From assembly GCF_002775205.1 (NCBI RefSeq), contig NC_036450.1:13287479-13351478 (forward strand): DNA of 64,000 bases, given 5' to 3'. Source of the stretch: Xiphophorus maculatus (Eukaryota; Chordata; Actinopteri; Cyprinodontiformes; Poeciliidae). Shown here in pieces: positions 12,040-40,300 of this stretch; position 1 is the first letter of the stretch; every line of letters starts with the position of its first letter. The position numbers were made by a program, and so were the translations under genes. The notes beneath the pieces are model-generated. The model had not been told where the DNA came from, ran no database searches, and worked only from the letters and a program-made list of their open reading frames with translations.

Positions 12040-13735
12040 GCTGGATGTACAGCACCGTGTACAAATGTTGGCATGCCTGGTAAAGATGCTTAAAAAAGAC
12101 TGAAAATGAATTAATAATTTTAGGGCTGTTGTAAATGAATATTTTAGTAATCGAATAATCACAAAAGGAAACTAATAATTACTCTTACGATTAATTGAGT
12201 AATCGGATAAAAAAAAGATCAAATAAAACATTGGTAAATCTAACATAACAGCACTATTACTGTCACATATCAACATCAGTCCACTTTTTTACATTTGAGC
12301 TTCCCTAACAATAACTTTTCTGTAGTTTAGAAAATTAACTTGTAACAATAATAGCTCACTTTCTAAGTTAACCTGAAGAAAAGTTACACAAAAATCTGAA
12401 ATTATATTCAGTGTAATAATAAAGAGGCAGGCTCACAAATACGCTTATAAAAATGTCAATACTCCAGCTTTTCGTTTATGCATTCATCTTCAGTCAATTA
12501 AATAGATGAACTCTCACCTTGCCCAGACATTTATAGATTTTGTGTTCATATTAGCAATGGGATTTGGCACCTTCGTTCGTCACACACAGAAACTCATCTA
12601 CCAGCTACGTGGCGCCACAATGCGCTCCGCCACCCATTTGTTGAGACTGGGATAATACTGTATGTAATAAATTTTCCGGTTCGTCCATAAAGCTACACTT
12701 AATCATCTATTGCGCAGCCGCCCGCAGTGTTCGGTCTATCCGGTTACCTGTATAAATACACCTGCAGCGTTCTTCCCTGCTGTTCACTCTGAATCGGCCA
12801 CTAGGCAGCAGCTCCGGAAGGAGAAAAGACTACCGTACTCCAGGCATTGCGCCAGTCATTTCAAGAATGCTTATTGGTCCGAAAAATGACAAAGACCCAG
12901 ACATTATCATCAGTCAATAAAATCCTCTGAAAACTGGACGTTATGTTGCTAATTGTTAGCTTTCATCAACAACTTAGGCGGAAGTGAGAGCACTGTGCAA
13001 CGCAATTAACAACCTGGCCGGAACATGGTGCGCTAAATAATAAAATATTACTTAACGAAGTTTCGAAGCAGATACATTTTCCTCGAGGAATTTTAATCAT
13101 CAAGGTACTCGAATCACTCGAGGAATCGTTTAAGCCCTAAATATTTCACTGCGGTAACATGATCCCAACAGAAAACATTTTAAATAGTCCAACCTTACAT
13201 TTGTGTTTTTCAGTGAGCGAAATATCCCAAGAGAGTAAAGTATTTTAATGACAAAAAAATGCCATCTTAACCCATATTTGTAGTTTATACTTTAATATTC
13301 TCAGAGTGCCTCATTGATTTTGATTGGTAATGCATGTTTTCGTTTTACTCAGGTGAAATGATGATGCAGTGGCAAGAGGCAAAATATTATTACTTTTAAC
13401 AATGGGAAAGACAAGAAAACATGCTATATCAAATGAGACAAAATGCATCTTGATCTTCTAATGTTCAAATCAGAAAATTGCTGTCTTAATAAACTCCAAA
13501 CAGTATGGCCAAGATATTCTTGATAGATTTTTTTAAACTTTTGTTTACTTTGATCCCAGTAAGCAGAACATGCTAATTGCAGTCAGAGCAACAATGAAAA
13601 GTTTAATACATCTGGATGTGTGGCAAACAAGCCGGTTACTCAAGCTAAACTTTCCACTTCACGGGCAGGAAGGAAGAAAATTATTTATTTGTGAATCATT
13701 ACTAAGGGTGCCAATAATTATGGAGTGTGCCGTGC
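12040..13735. mobile_element. Tc1-like element interrupted by a hAT-like insertion
   Basis: The left end (CAAATGTTGGCATGCCTGGT, about 12062-12081) and right end (AAGGGTGCCAATAATTATGG, about 13704-13723) match opposite termini of one fish Tc1 family. Sequence at 13141-13260 continues the Tc1 left arm, broken at 12120. The interruption is the separate element at 12121-13140. Coding potential is lost. Confidence 0.65.
12121..13140. mobile_element. hAT-like non-autonomous element nested in a Tc1-like relic
   Basis: Termini are TAGGGCTGTTGTAAATGAAT and, inverted, AATCGTTTAAGCCCTAA. The subterminal AATCGAATAATC / ACTCGAGGAATCG words are typical of abundant fish hAT-derived repeats. No exact 8-bp target duplication is visible: the flanks AATAATTT and AATATTTC are only similar. 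Confidence 0.65.
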
Positions 13736-14526
13736 TTTGTCTTTGCTTTGTTGTTCTCGTTGCTTCTCGGGTTACTCTATGGCACTTTAATGTAGTGTGT
13801 AATGACTCATGTTTTTGTTTTTCATGCTCAACTACAGCAGCTTCAAAGTCGTACAGATCTTCCATCCCTCAACTCAAAGAAGTCTAACATTTACACATCT
13901 GTGTGCAAATCAGGCTACATGACATCAGATTCAGAGATGTTTGGCTTTGTTAATTCAAATAAACCTCATCTGAATGAAACATCATTTAAATTTTCCAAGT
14001 TTTTTTTTCTGTGCAAATAAACTCAGGGAGGAAAATCTAGGAAGGCAAACCACGACAAATTCACTTGTGCACGAGAACTACAACCACTTAGAACTATGTC
14101 TATTTTACATTACGACAATTATCTTTTTTTTGTTTGCTATTAGACAAAATGCAGTATTCTTCAAATAAACTGATAGCTTTTATCCTGATTGGGAAAAAAA
14201 AACAAAACCCTACCGTGACTAGTGTTTAAAATGGACGGTGAATTGGCTGCTCGTTCTCGGTGGATCATACATAATGCATGGCGACTAGAACAAAGCTGAA
14301 ATGTTAGTGTGAAGATGAGAGATGAAGAGATGGCGGACGCTGCTATCGATGAAAGAAAAGTAGGAATGAAGAAACGCTGACAGGTGAGGGATGTTTCTAA
14401 AATGAAGGGAGGAAGTCAGGGCGGGGGTGCAGGGAGCTATCTACGTCTATACGGCTGATTGTTGCTATGCTATGGCGGACTATTATCCAGAGATACAGCT
14501 TCTATGAAGGAGGAAGGGGGGGCCAT
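13736..14526 (-). other. aak1: AAK1 short-isoform 3' UTR
   Basis: This lies immediately downstream of the exon 20 stop. It contains no long AT repeat. The nearest canonical minus-strand AATAAA is at about 13684-13689, inside the adjoining Tc1-like relic, giving a 3' UTR of at least about 840 bases if used. The actual 3' end is unknown. Confidence 0.5.
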
Positions 14527-31425
<16,899 letters not shown>

Positions 31426-32014
31426 GATGTCGAAATGACAGCAGGGAAGATGTGGTTCTCTTCCCTCTTCACGCTGTGATGTGCTGTGATATATTATATC
31501 CCCGGATCCTCGCGTAAACTTATCCAGAGTCTATTCTGGTGCCTCAAAAATATGCAAGTAATACCTCCTTCACTTGTGGTGATGATGTGAGATTCTTTTA
31601 GGGGAAATTTCCCATTTGCTTGCCAACACAAGCCAGCTGGTGATAACTATAGAGCGGCTAGCAGTTATGTAAGTGTATTACACCGCCCAGGAGGTTAAAG
31701 CATCTCCGGAAAAGTGCTGCTTTTACCAGCCGGCCAGCTGTTCATGGTCGGCTGCGGCTGCTGAGGAAAAATAGGTCCATCTCCATCTCGTCCAGCCGTT
31801 ACCAAGCTAGCTAAGTGCTAGCTGCTGAGGCGCTATGACATTTCGTGTAAGGTTATCCAGGTTATCCTCTGAAGAAAATGTCTTCAAACGCGGTGTATCC
31901 TTCGAGTAACTGCGACAGCGCTGCCCAGAAAGCTGTTTCCATCCTTCAGGAAAGTGCAGTGACGGTTTGTTGCCTCATAGCTTACTGTCTGTGGGGCTAT
32001 TTAATTTCTTCCAT

Positions 32015-32067
<53 letters not shown>

Positions 32068-32430
32068 TAAATATATATATATATATATATATAAAAACTA
32101 TATGGTTTCCGTTCGCTGACGCCTTCAGCGCAGGGCAGCCCCCAAAAAGCGTCGAGGTGATTGGAGACGAGTCTCCGTCCGCTGCAAGTGTGTTTTAGCG
32201 TCTGTCATCCGGACCAACTGAGGTTTCGACACAGCCGTCTAATCTCTGCAACCACAGCAATCTTTGGCTGCCAGCATTATCGCAACATCCTAGCTGTTGC
32301 TGTTGACGCACACGGTGACTTGTGGGTACTGTAGTTCAGAGAGCCCCGTCGCCCTTTCGTGCTTGTGCGCTGCCGTGTGAGGTCATTTGCTGCGTCCACG
32401 TCACGTGGAGATATTCACTGTGGGATCATG
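31426..32430 (-). promoter_or_regulatory. AAK1 5' UTR and probable CpG-rich promoter
   Basis: Upstream of the AAK1 ATG the sequence becomes relatively rich in CpG, mainly at 31700-31910 and 32100-32410, unlike the AT-rich surroundings. The bases at 32323-32335, read on the minus strand, are ACTACAGTACCCA. This fits the vertebrate promoter element ACTAYRnnnCCCR bound by ZNF143/Staf. CACGTCACGTGG at 32397-32408 holds an E-box (CACGTG) and CRE-like half sites. A TG/TA microsatellite splits the region. The transcription start and any 5' UTR intron are not determined. Confidence 0.5.
32016..32092. repeat. Compound (TG)n(TA)n microsatellite in AAK1 upstream region
   Basis: About ten TG units are followed by two TA blocks separated by AAGTAAA. 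It lies within the presumed AAK1 promoter/5' UTR region. Confidence 0.95.
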
Positions 32431-35400
32431 GAACAACAAGCCCCCCAGGTGTTCATGTACAAATACCTGCCCTATATTTCTAGATTGATAATGACATGAT
32501 GAAAAATAATATATTTCATTAAATGCATTCATGTTTTCTAGACATTTCTTTATTTTTATTATTACTTACTATCAGGGGTGGTAGGTAGATTTACTTAAGT
32601 AATTTTTTGGGAAAAAAAAGGCATACATACTTTAAGGAGTAATTTTAATACACTATACTTTTGAATTTTTCTTGAGTATGCAGTATTGCTACTCTTATTT
32701 CTGGATAAATTACCCAGTATGTGTAACTTCACTGAATAAAGAACAAACATGTTTTTGTAAAACCAAAATGCCCCAGACACAGACACAAACCAACATTTTA
32801 CATTTAAGTGACAATTCTTCTTTAAGCTTTGTAGTTCTAATGTTTTGTTTGTTTTTCTTTTCATTTTCTTAGCCTGTTGTACCATTTTATAGATCTAGAA
32901 GAGACATTAAGCATTCTAACATAAATATACATTAGCCTGCATGCTTGCTGTAAATATTAGTTTAATATCTTTTATATCAAAACATTAGATATGGGAAAGT
33001 GTTTATTCTGCCTATATGTCTTAACATTTTTAGATATTAAGTCAAATATTCTGATCAGTTAGTTAGTACACAAAAAAGCCTTTGTGCAAAATACGTTTTC
33101 ACTTTTATTTAAGTAAAAATATTGTAGTAGTTGCATATACTTCATACTTTGTTGACTATTTATTTAAGTTGTCTGTCAGTGAGAGAGATGCTGACCAATT
33201 TTGGAGTCCAATTCATAAGATGACAATAAAGACTATCCTGTTGTAATGATAACTGCTATGCTTTCATCTGTGAAACTCTTAGTTACTTCATTTAAATAAA
33301 AATCCAATACTATTAAAAAAGTCTTCAATATTGTGATCACTCTGTTGATGATAGTATTTCTGTTAATGATGTTTGTCATGCCTTGCAAAACATAATAATA
33401 CATTTTCAATCCATCGTCCAAAAAAAGGAAAGAGTGTGGCACAACTCTGAATTTACCATGAAATGGTTTTCCACCTAAGTTGAAAAACCAGCTGAAGAGA
33501 CCATTGTTCAGATAAACAACCAAGAGGCCGACTGTACTTGTGAAGGAGATTTACAAAGCCACAGCTTGGATACATAAATCTGCCAACAGGGCAATTAAGT
33601 GAGCACTAAGCAAATCTGACCTTCCTGTTCTGGGACTGCTGCATCTGTGGAGATCAGTGTACAACAATGGATTCTTTATAAAATTAAGAAAATTACAAAC
33701 AACCCGGAGCATCGTTTTTATGAAATTGTTATGCAACAACTGAGCCAGATGCTTCTTCAGATGCGTTGTAAAGCAGACCGCCACAAGATTCTTCCTGCCC
33801 AGTCATCAGCATCTACAACAACTTTAAAAACATTGTGTAATATTACAATAACTTTTAATTTGCCGTTGAGAGTAATCACATATTTCTTTTATTTGAACTG
33901 AATTGTAGACGTGCAACCTTATCAGCTGCAAGTTTTTTGAAACGTACAGCTGTAATTGCAGAGAAAGATATTTCTACAGGGCATTGACTTGGAGGGAGGT
34001 CTACAATTGCACGCCACAACTTCAGAAGTAAATCCAGAACAATTCTGAAACCATGCTCTTTTTTTACTATTTACTATGTTTTGTCAGTCTGTCTCGTAAA
34101 ACCCCTGCAAAATTCTTTTTTGTTGTTTAAACATGACTATAGGAAAAATATTGAGAACACTTTTACTTAGACACGATGTAAAATGGAACAGGAATGCACT
34201 CACCTATTACTTTATAGTTAGCAGCCTCCACATCCCAAACTACCTCTTACATTTGTGTCATAGCTGCTCTCATTACATGTTTTACAGGCTGGTTGGTCTT
34301 ATTTTGGTCATTGTACACTTCTTTCAATCAATCTATTCTGTGTCATTTTAAAGACACTTTGTGTCACGCAGTCCTTGTTTTGAGTCTCATGTTGCTTAGG
34401 TTGCTGCCATGTCACATTTGGGAATTATTGAGTCTCATTCTTGGTTTAGTGTAATCGATTTTTTTCTGGTGTAATGTACATCCTTATTACATTTATATAC
34501 TATGGAGTGCTTTCGAGTTTTCATCCTTAGCGACTAATAAGTAAGTTTGACAATAAAGGAGGGGTATATTGGGAAATGAAAGTCTTGGCAAAGACGTTGC
34601 AACATTTAGAGTGAGGAAACTGGGCATAAATCCCATTTTCCAACAGCTGAAGGACAGCTTTATGACATTGCAGAAATGTTTTGTGGCTTCTTATTTTATC
34701 TTTGTATTTTTTCTATTTGTCACAGGTTCTTTGTTTAACATATTTTACCCCTTGCCTTTTGGTCTGGTGGTGGGAACTCTTCAGTATTATGTTCATCTGC
34801 TGTCTTTATCATCTGTGCAGTAATACATCTAAAAAAATCTTGGTGCTGTCAGTATTGCAACAAAATTACAGGAATATAATCCTGAAGGTAATTTCATTCA
34901 AATGTTCACAATAAATTGAACTATTTAATTGAAAATATAAGTTTTGTTCCTGTGCAAAAATAATTGCTGGGCTGACCCCGTGTATTGGAAACTCTTGTAA
35001 AGAGGTGTAAAAAGCATTGAAAATAAAGGAATATTTATTTTTGCAGTATTAAAATGAACCAGGGAACAGTAAATGAGAAGATTGTTGCAACTAAACACAG
35101 AGCAATCTTGGACAAAAACAAAAAAAAAACCTGCAAAAGGCTTGAAAAGACTCGACACTCAGCTCCTCCCTTCCAGTGATTATAAAAATGGGGACCGCAG
35201 CCACCAGGGGGCGCTAGAGGGGCTCAGAAAGCTGGTGGAAGGTGGAGGAAAAAATGCAACTTCAAAAAATGTGTCCAATAAATTATTTTCATCAAAGATT
35301 TTTAATAGTATTTTATTATTTATAAAAATATGCGACCTTTGTCAATCATTAGCTGAAAATTATTAATATGTTATTTGAAATAATCTATTGTCTGCCAGAC

Positions 35401-35999
35401 ACATTCAAGAAGCTGCTTTGCTCCTCAAGCTACTGTAGCAACCTCAAAATGGGCCAGAAAAGACCGAAGAACCTGTCCAGTGGGGAGGACTTCTATAAAA
35501 ACCCTAAGAACTCATGGGCAACTAAAATAAGAAGACATAGGCAGCTAAAAGCTAAACTGTATTGAATGAATAAAAGTGAAACAAAAAACTCTTAAAGGTG
35601 ATATTTCTGTACATATTTTTGGGTCAGCAAAAGGGATCCAATGAGATATTGATGGGTTCTGCTAATTTAATATTTAAAAACAATGTAATTGGACTATAAG
35701 CAAGTTATGTGAAAACTATTTCAAAGACTTAAGTGATGAAATAAGATCACTACAAATAACAAATTCAGGCAAAAGCAAGACTTTGCATTTTTGTTTGAGA
35801 AAAGGTTATTCTTTATTGACTCGAGTCGCGGCGGTGAGTCCAAAAGTTGTACTCCTAAGAGTAGAGTTTTTTCATAATATCTTTTTCAAAGAGTTACTTA
35901 AGTATTTATACCTGGTTGCTACATATCACCATGAAATCCCAACAAAATCCATCGAAGTTTTGTTTTGAACGACAAAGCTACTGGAGCGCCCCCTGGAGT
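32431..35999. other. AAK1-ANXA4 intergenic region
   Basis: No gene recognised. It is AT-rich with old repeat relics, including a possible non-LTR retrotransposon fragment at about 33735-33835. It also holds the strong CTCF-like motif at 35201-35216. Confidence 0.5.
35201..35220 (+). promoter_or_regulatory. CTCF-like motif between AAK1 and ANXA4
   Basis: CCACCAGGGGGCGCTAGAGG matches the vertebrate CTCF core CCACCAGGGGGCGC exactly. A weaker match in the opposite orientation (GCGCCCCCTGGAGT) lies at 35986-35999, so the pair converges between the two promoters. Function is inferred from the motif only. Confidence 0.5.
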
Positions 36000-36172
36000 C
36001 AGCACGTAAACACAATTGGATGCCTATAGCTGTGGGGTACACGCCTACATGGCGTTAGAAGTGGGTGGTCCGTGGACAGAGCTGTAGTTAGAAGCTACGG
36101 TGTGTTGCTGTTGTCTCGCTACCTTCTTGTTGGGCTTCAGGACGAAAGCACTCTTAGACCAGGTGAGACAAA
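36000..36172 (+). promoter_or_regulatory. Candidate ANXA4 5' non-coding exon / promoter region
   Basis: A strong donor (ACCAG followed by GTGAGA) lies at 36173, about 1.1 kb upstream of the acceptor of the ATG exon, which needs a 5' partner. The preceding 170 bases lack a TATA box. The start of transcription cannot be placed from sequence, and other donors nearby could serve. Confidence 0.3.
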
Positions 36173-37279
36173 ACTCAGAGTTCTTCTGGTTCCGCTTTGT
36201 AACTCTGTAAGTTTTCATCATGCAACCGGATTTCCCTGTGCCGGGTGTGCCCAGGGACGTCATTGCCAAGTTGTCGTTGTCGTCTTCCTCATATGCTTTC
36301 GGTACCGAAACCTTTTGTATTAAAGTTTACAGTTTATAGGCTCTACAAAAGATGATTCGTTATTACACAGCTGCTGCGATTATGAATAGATTTCAACTGC
36401 AGTCATAACTTTGTTGTTCAGTTCCGCTTGATTGTTCTACGTATCGCTATTGCTCAATTTCTTCATTTACTGTCTTTAAGTCCTGACAATCCAGTTTCTA
36501 ATTGCTTTCCAAGAACCGACGCTATATATTCTTGTGATGGGTGGAAACGGAAATGTATGTCTTGTGTTTTCTCTAAGCCACATTTACCATGTAGTTACAT
36601 GTTTGCATGAATTTGAATACACAACTTGATGTGAAGATTTTCCTGCAGGATAAATGTCTGTGTTCCAGATGCAGAATAAACTTCGTCATGACTTGCAGTT
36701 GACACATGCTGAGTGTAAAAAATGTCATGTGATCACATGTAGAATATTTTCACAACAAACCACTCTGTGTGGCTGTTTCCTGAATTTAGACTACAGTGTC
36801 TGTCATGTAAATGTCTCCATAAAATATTCCGATATATAGTACAATAATTTTTTGTGCAATAAGCTTTTAATCACAGATAAATCAAAGTGTTGTTAGTTTA
36901 CACACACAGCAGACTGATGACCTACAGTGCTTCATCTTAATTCCATATTAAATTTTAAAATATGTAATGGGAATGACTTTCCATTATGTCTCCTCTTAAG
37001 GGAGTAATTACAGATGTGTCCACACAAACAAACACTTTATGGGATTGTGCAGCACCAGCACTGAAATGGGACACGAGAGCACATGGCCTATGAGTGTGAT
37101 GGAAACCCCCTTGTAGATAATAAACCAAATTAAATATTTATCAAAGGTTAACAAGGGAAGCCTTCAGACCTGGCACCATCTTATTACCTCCTTGGATTGT
37201 TTCCTCTTACTTTGTTATAATCTCTTTCATGTGCTATGAGCTGCTTATTATTATTTATTTGTTGTTTTCTTTATTTCAG

Positions 37280-37327
37280 CTCTCCAGACCTCCAGACCAG
37301 ATACACCATCATTCAAAAATGGCAGCA
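37280..37327 (+). other. anxa4: ANXA4 first coding exon: 5' UTR plus 9 coding bases
   Basis: The acceptor TTTATTTCAG precedes 37280 and the donor GTAAGT starts at 37328. The exon holds 39 bases of 5' UTR and then ATG GCA GCA, so only three residues are encoded before the first coding intron. At least one upstream non-coding exon is therefore required. The start context AAAAATGG has A at -3 and G at +4, a strong Kozak match. Confidence 0.85.
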
Positions 37328-40300
37328 GTAAGTGTGTTCTTTGTAAGCTGCTTTTCCTAAGCATAGTAACCACCAATAGTATTTGCATGTATTTGGAAGA
37401 CCATAAGGTCTAAACATTAGACCTAATGTCTAAAGGTAGTTGTGCTGCTATACTATTATTTGTGCAGCTTGTAGAATGAGTACATTTCTGTCTTTGAGTT
37501 TAAAACAGAGATCAGCCTAAAATATGGCAGATACTGTGGTTATGTTTATCATTCTACACAAGTTGCAACACTTTAAACTGCTAAAGATGTTAAGTGAAAC
37601 TCTAGTCTCTTCCTCTTTTGAGACAGGAATAGAAAGAGATGGTACTGATCTTAATTTTGAAAACTGATTTTGTTGCATGCTCACAATTTCCTACCACATA
37701 ACTTAGTTCAAAGTTGAAGAATTTAGAAATAATCCTGTTCTTCTCCCCAGTAACCCCCCTGCATGATGCTGCCTCCACCATTTTTAAGAGTTTTGAACAG
37801 TGCTCTTGAATTTCATTGCCTCACTTAGATTCCTCCAAATGTAATCCTCATTTCATGAATAGTTGGGTAACTGTGCTCTGAATTAGGATGTGTTTTTTCC
37901 CCCATTACATTAAAGATCTGCAGCAAACTGTGCATTTATCTCAGCAGTTCTTTATGGGAAACGTTTGATTAAAAAAAAATAGAATCTGACAATTCATAAA
38001 GGAAAGATTTAATTTACAAGTGAACTGGGAATCTAAAATTGTATAGTTATTTTTTCAAACTAGAAATAGTGTAAGAGATGCACCGAATGGCTGTAATCTT
38101 TCAATTCTCTTTGATCAGCTGATTGGTGGCCAGCTGGTCAAAATCAAATATATCCGATAATTGTTTTCCTATTTATTAAGTGGATCATATTAAAGGCTCT
38201 ACCTATTTTTGTTTGATATATGCGTCACACAGCACCGTCTACTTTGACGCCCGCACCACAAACTTTTTTTTCCTGTTGTCTTTATAGTCCTTAGCAGCAA
38301 ATCAGAATCGGTAAAAATCGCAGTCAGACTTAAAAAAAGAAACAAATAAAACAAAGTGAAAAATGTCAGTAGTTGGAATACGCTAATATGCATCTATGAT
38401 GTGTTTAAGGAATTATAAAAGCAAGTGTATTTTAGAATTTATCACATGTAGATAAACCAAAAACTCTTTGTTTACTTTAATTTGTTTGCATTGTTAACTG
38501 GTTGTAAATGTGTAATTTATGAGCAGATTGGAAACCGTGGAACTGTGACCGAGGCGGCTGGTTTTGATGCTGCCGCTGATGCCGAGAAGCTGAGAGGAGC
38601 CATGAAGGGAGCTGGTGAGTGGCCCACAGCAACACTTTTATTCATGGTCCATTCTTTCCTATCTCTGATTTCATGGAGGGCTCCATGGAAAGAAAAAAGT
38701 CTGCTCCTCCTAAGCTCTAGAGGAAATCTTAGTGTTGCTGAGCACTTGTTTTGTAATCACAGCTGTTGATTGTAGACTCTCAGCATTTTTTCCCCTTTAT
38801 CCTGTTGTTTTTGCTTTATTTTACGTTATGGAGACAAAATAAACCCCTGACTTTGCTTAAGCATGCAGATTGCAGTAGTAATCTGATCTCCTTGTAGGTT
38901 GCAGTGGTCTGAATTGATACAGTCAGAACTGCGTGACAAACCTTCATACCAACTTTTGCTCTGCATCAGATTTCTGAAAAGGAATGTGGATGCTGTTAGA
39001 AGTTTACTAGACTAATCAGATTTTCCTGACTCCAGTTTGCTGCTTTTTGCTAACAAAAGGTTTCTATGCCAACGCAAACAAGCAGCTGTGTCAGGATTAT
39101 CTACACGGCTGTTGGAGGGATCTCCTTTAGATACTTTTTTAAAAAGTAGGACTTCGAATAAAGTGTTGTGAAAAAGTTTTTGTACCCCTACAGATTTAAT
39201 CTGTTTTTCCTTTTTTTTTTAAATTAACATATAAATGCTTCAAATCACGAAACTAATTTTATTATCTGACAAATAAAGGAAGAGTAAATGTGAATTGCAG
39301 ATTTCAAATGGTTTTCTTTACTAGGGGATTAACAGCCATCAAAACCAACTACACTTATGTGAAAATATAATTGTTCTCTTGTTAAATCATAAATGAACCA
39401 GGATTAACCACGTCTTTGGAGGCTCCTTTTCTCTATCCAGACCTGTATAATCAAGAACTCATATAAGTAGGACCTGTCTGACAACATGAAGTAGGCTAAA
39501 TCTCCAGAGAAACACAACTTGAGAGAACATGGATCAGTCTAAACCTTGCCAGAAGAGGCTGGCCTACCAACATTATTCAAATAGTTCATCAATGACTCAT
39601 CCAGACGGTCACAAATGAATCAAAAACTATGTGTAAATTACTGATGGACTTACTTCCTGTAGTTAATGTCAGTGTTATAGATTTAACAGTATATAAGAGG
39701 TTGGGAAAAATTTCCCAATAACCCAAAGGGGCATTGTCAAATTTGCCAATAAGCATCTCAATAAATCCCAACACTTTTGGGAATATGTCCTAAAAGTTGA
39801 CAAGACAGAAGCAGAACATTTTGAAAGGTGTCCATCTCATTACATGTGGTGTAAAACCAACAGCATTTCAGGAAAAGTACATCATACTGACAGTGAAATA
39901 TGTGAATGGTGATGGGAAGATCTGGGCTTTCTTTGTTGCTTCAGCAGCTGAACGACTTTTCATTATTAGTAAAACCATTAATTCAATTCTATGAGAAAAT
40001 CCCGAAGGAGAATGTCCGACCATAAGTTTCACCATATACTTACCTGCACAAGTTATTCAGTAGATCAATGATCCAAATTCAAAACCAGCATTTCCACTTC
40101 TTATTGGCTCAAAAATAGAAAATGAAAATTAGTCAAAGTCTGGATTTAAGTCTGATTTGCCTCTCTTTCTTGAAAACCCTCCAATGTGGCTGAATTGACA
40201 TAATTCTTCAAAGAAGAGCGGGCCAAAATGTTTCCACCGTGATTTAAAAGACAGATAAACAGTTATTGCGAAAGCTTGATTGCAAAGGCAATTTAGATTT

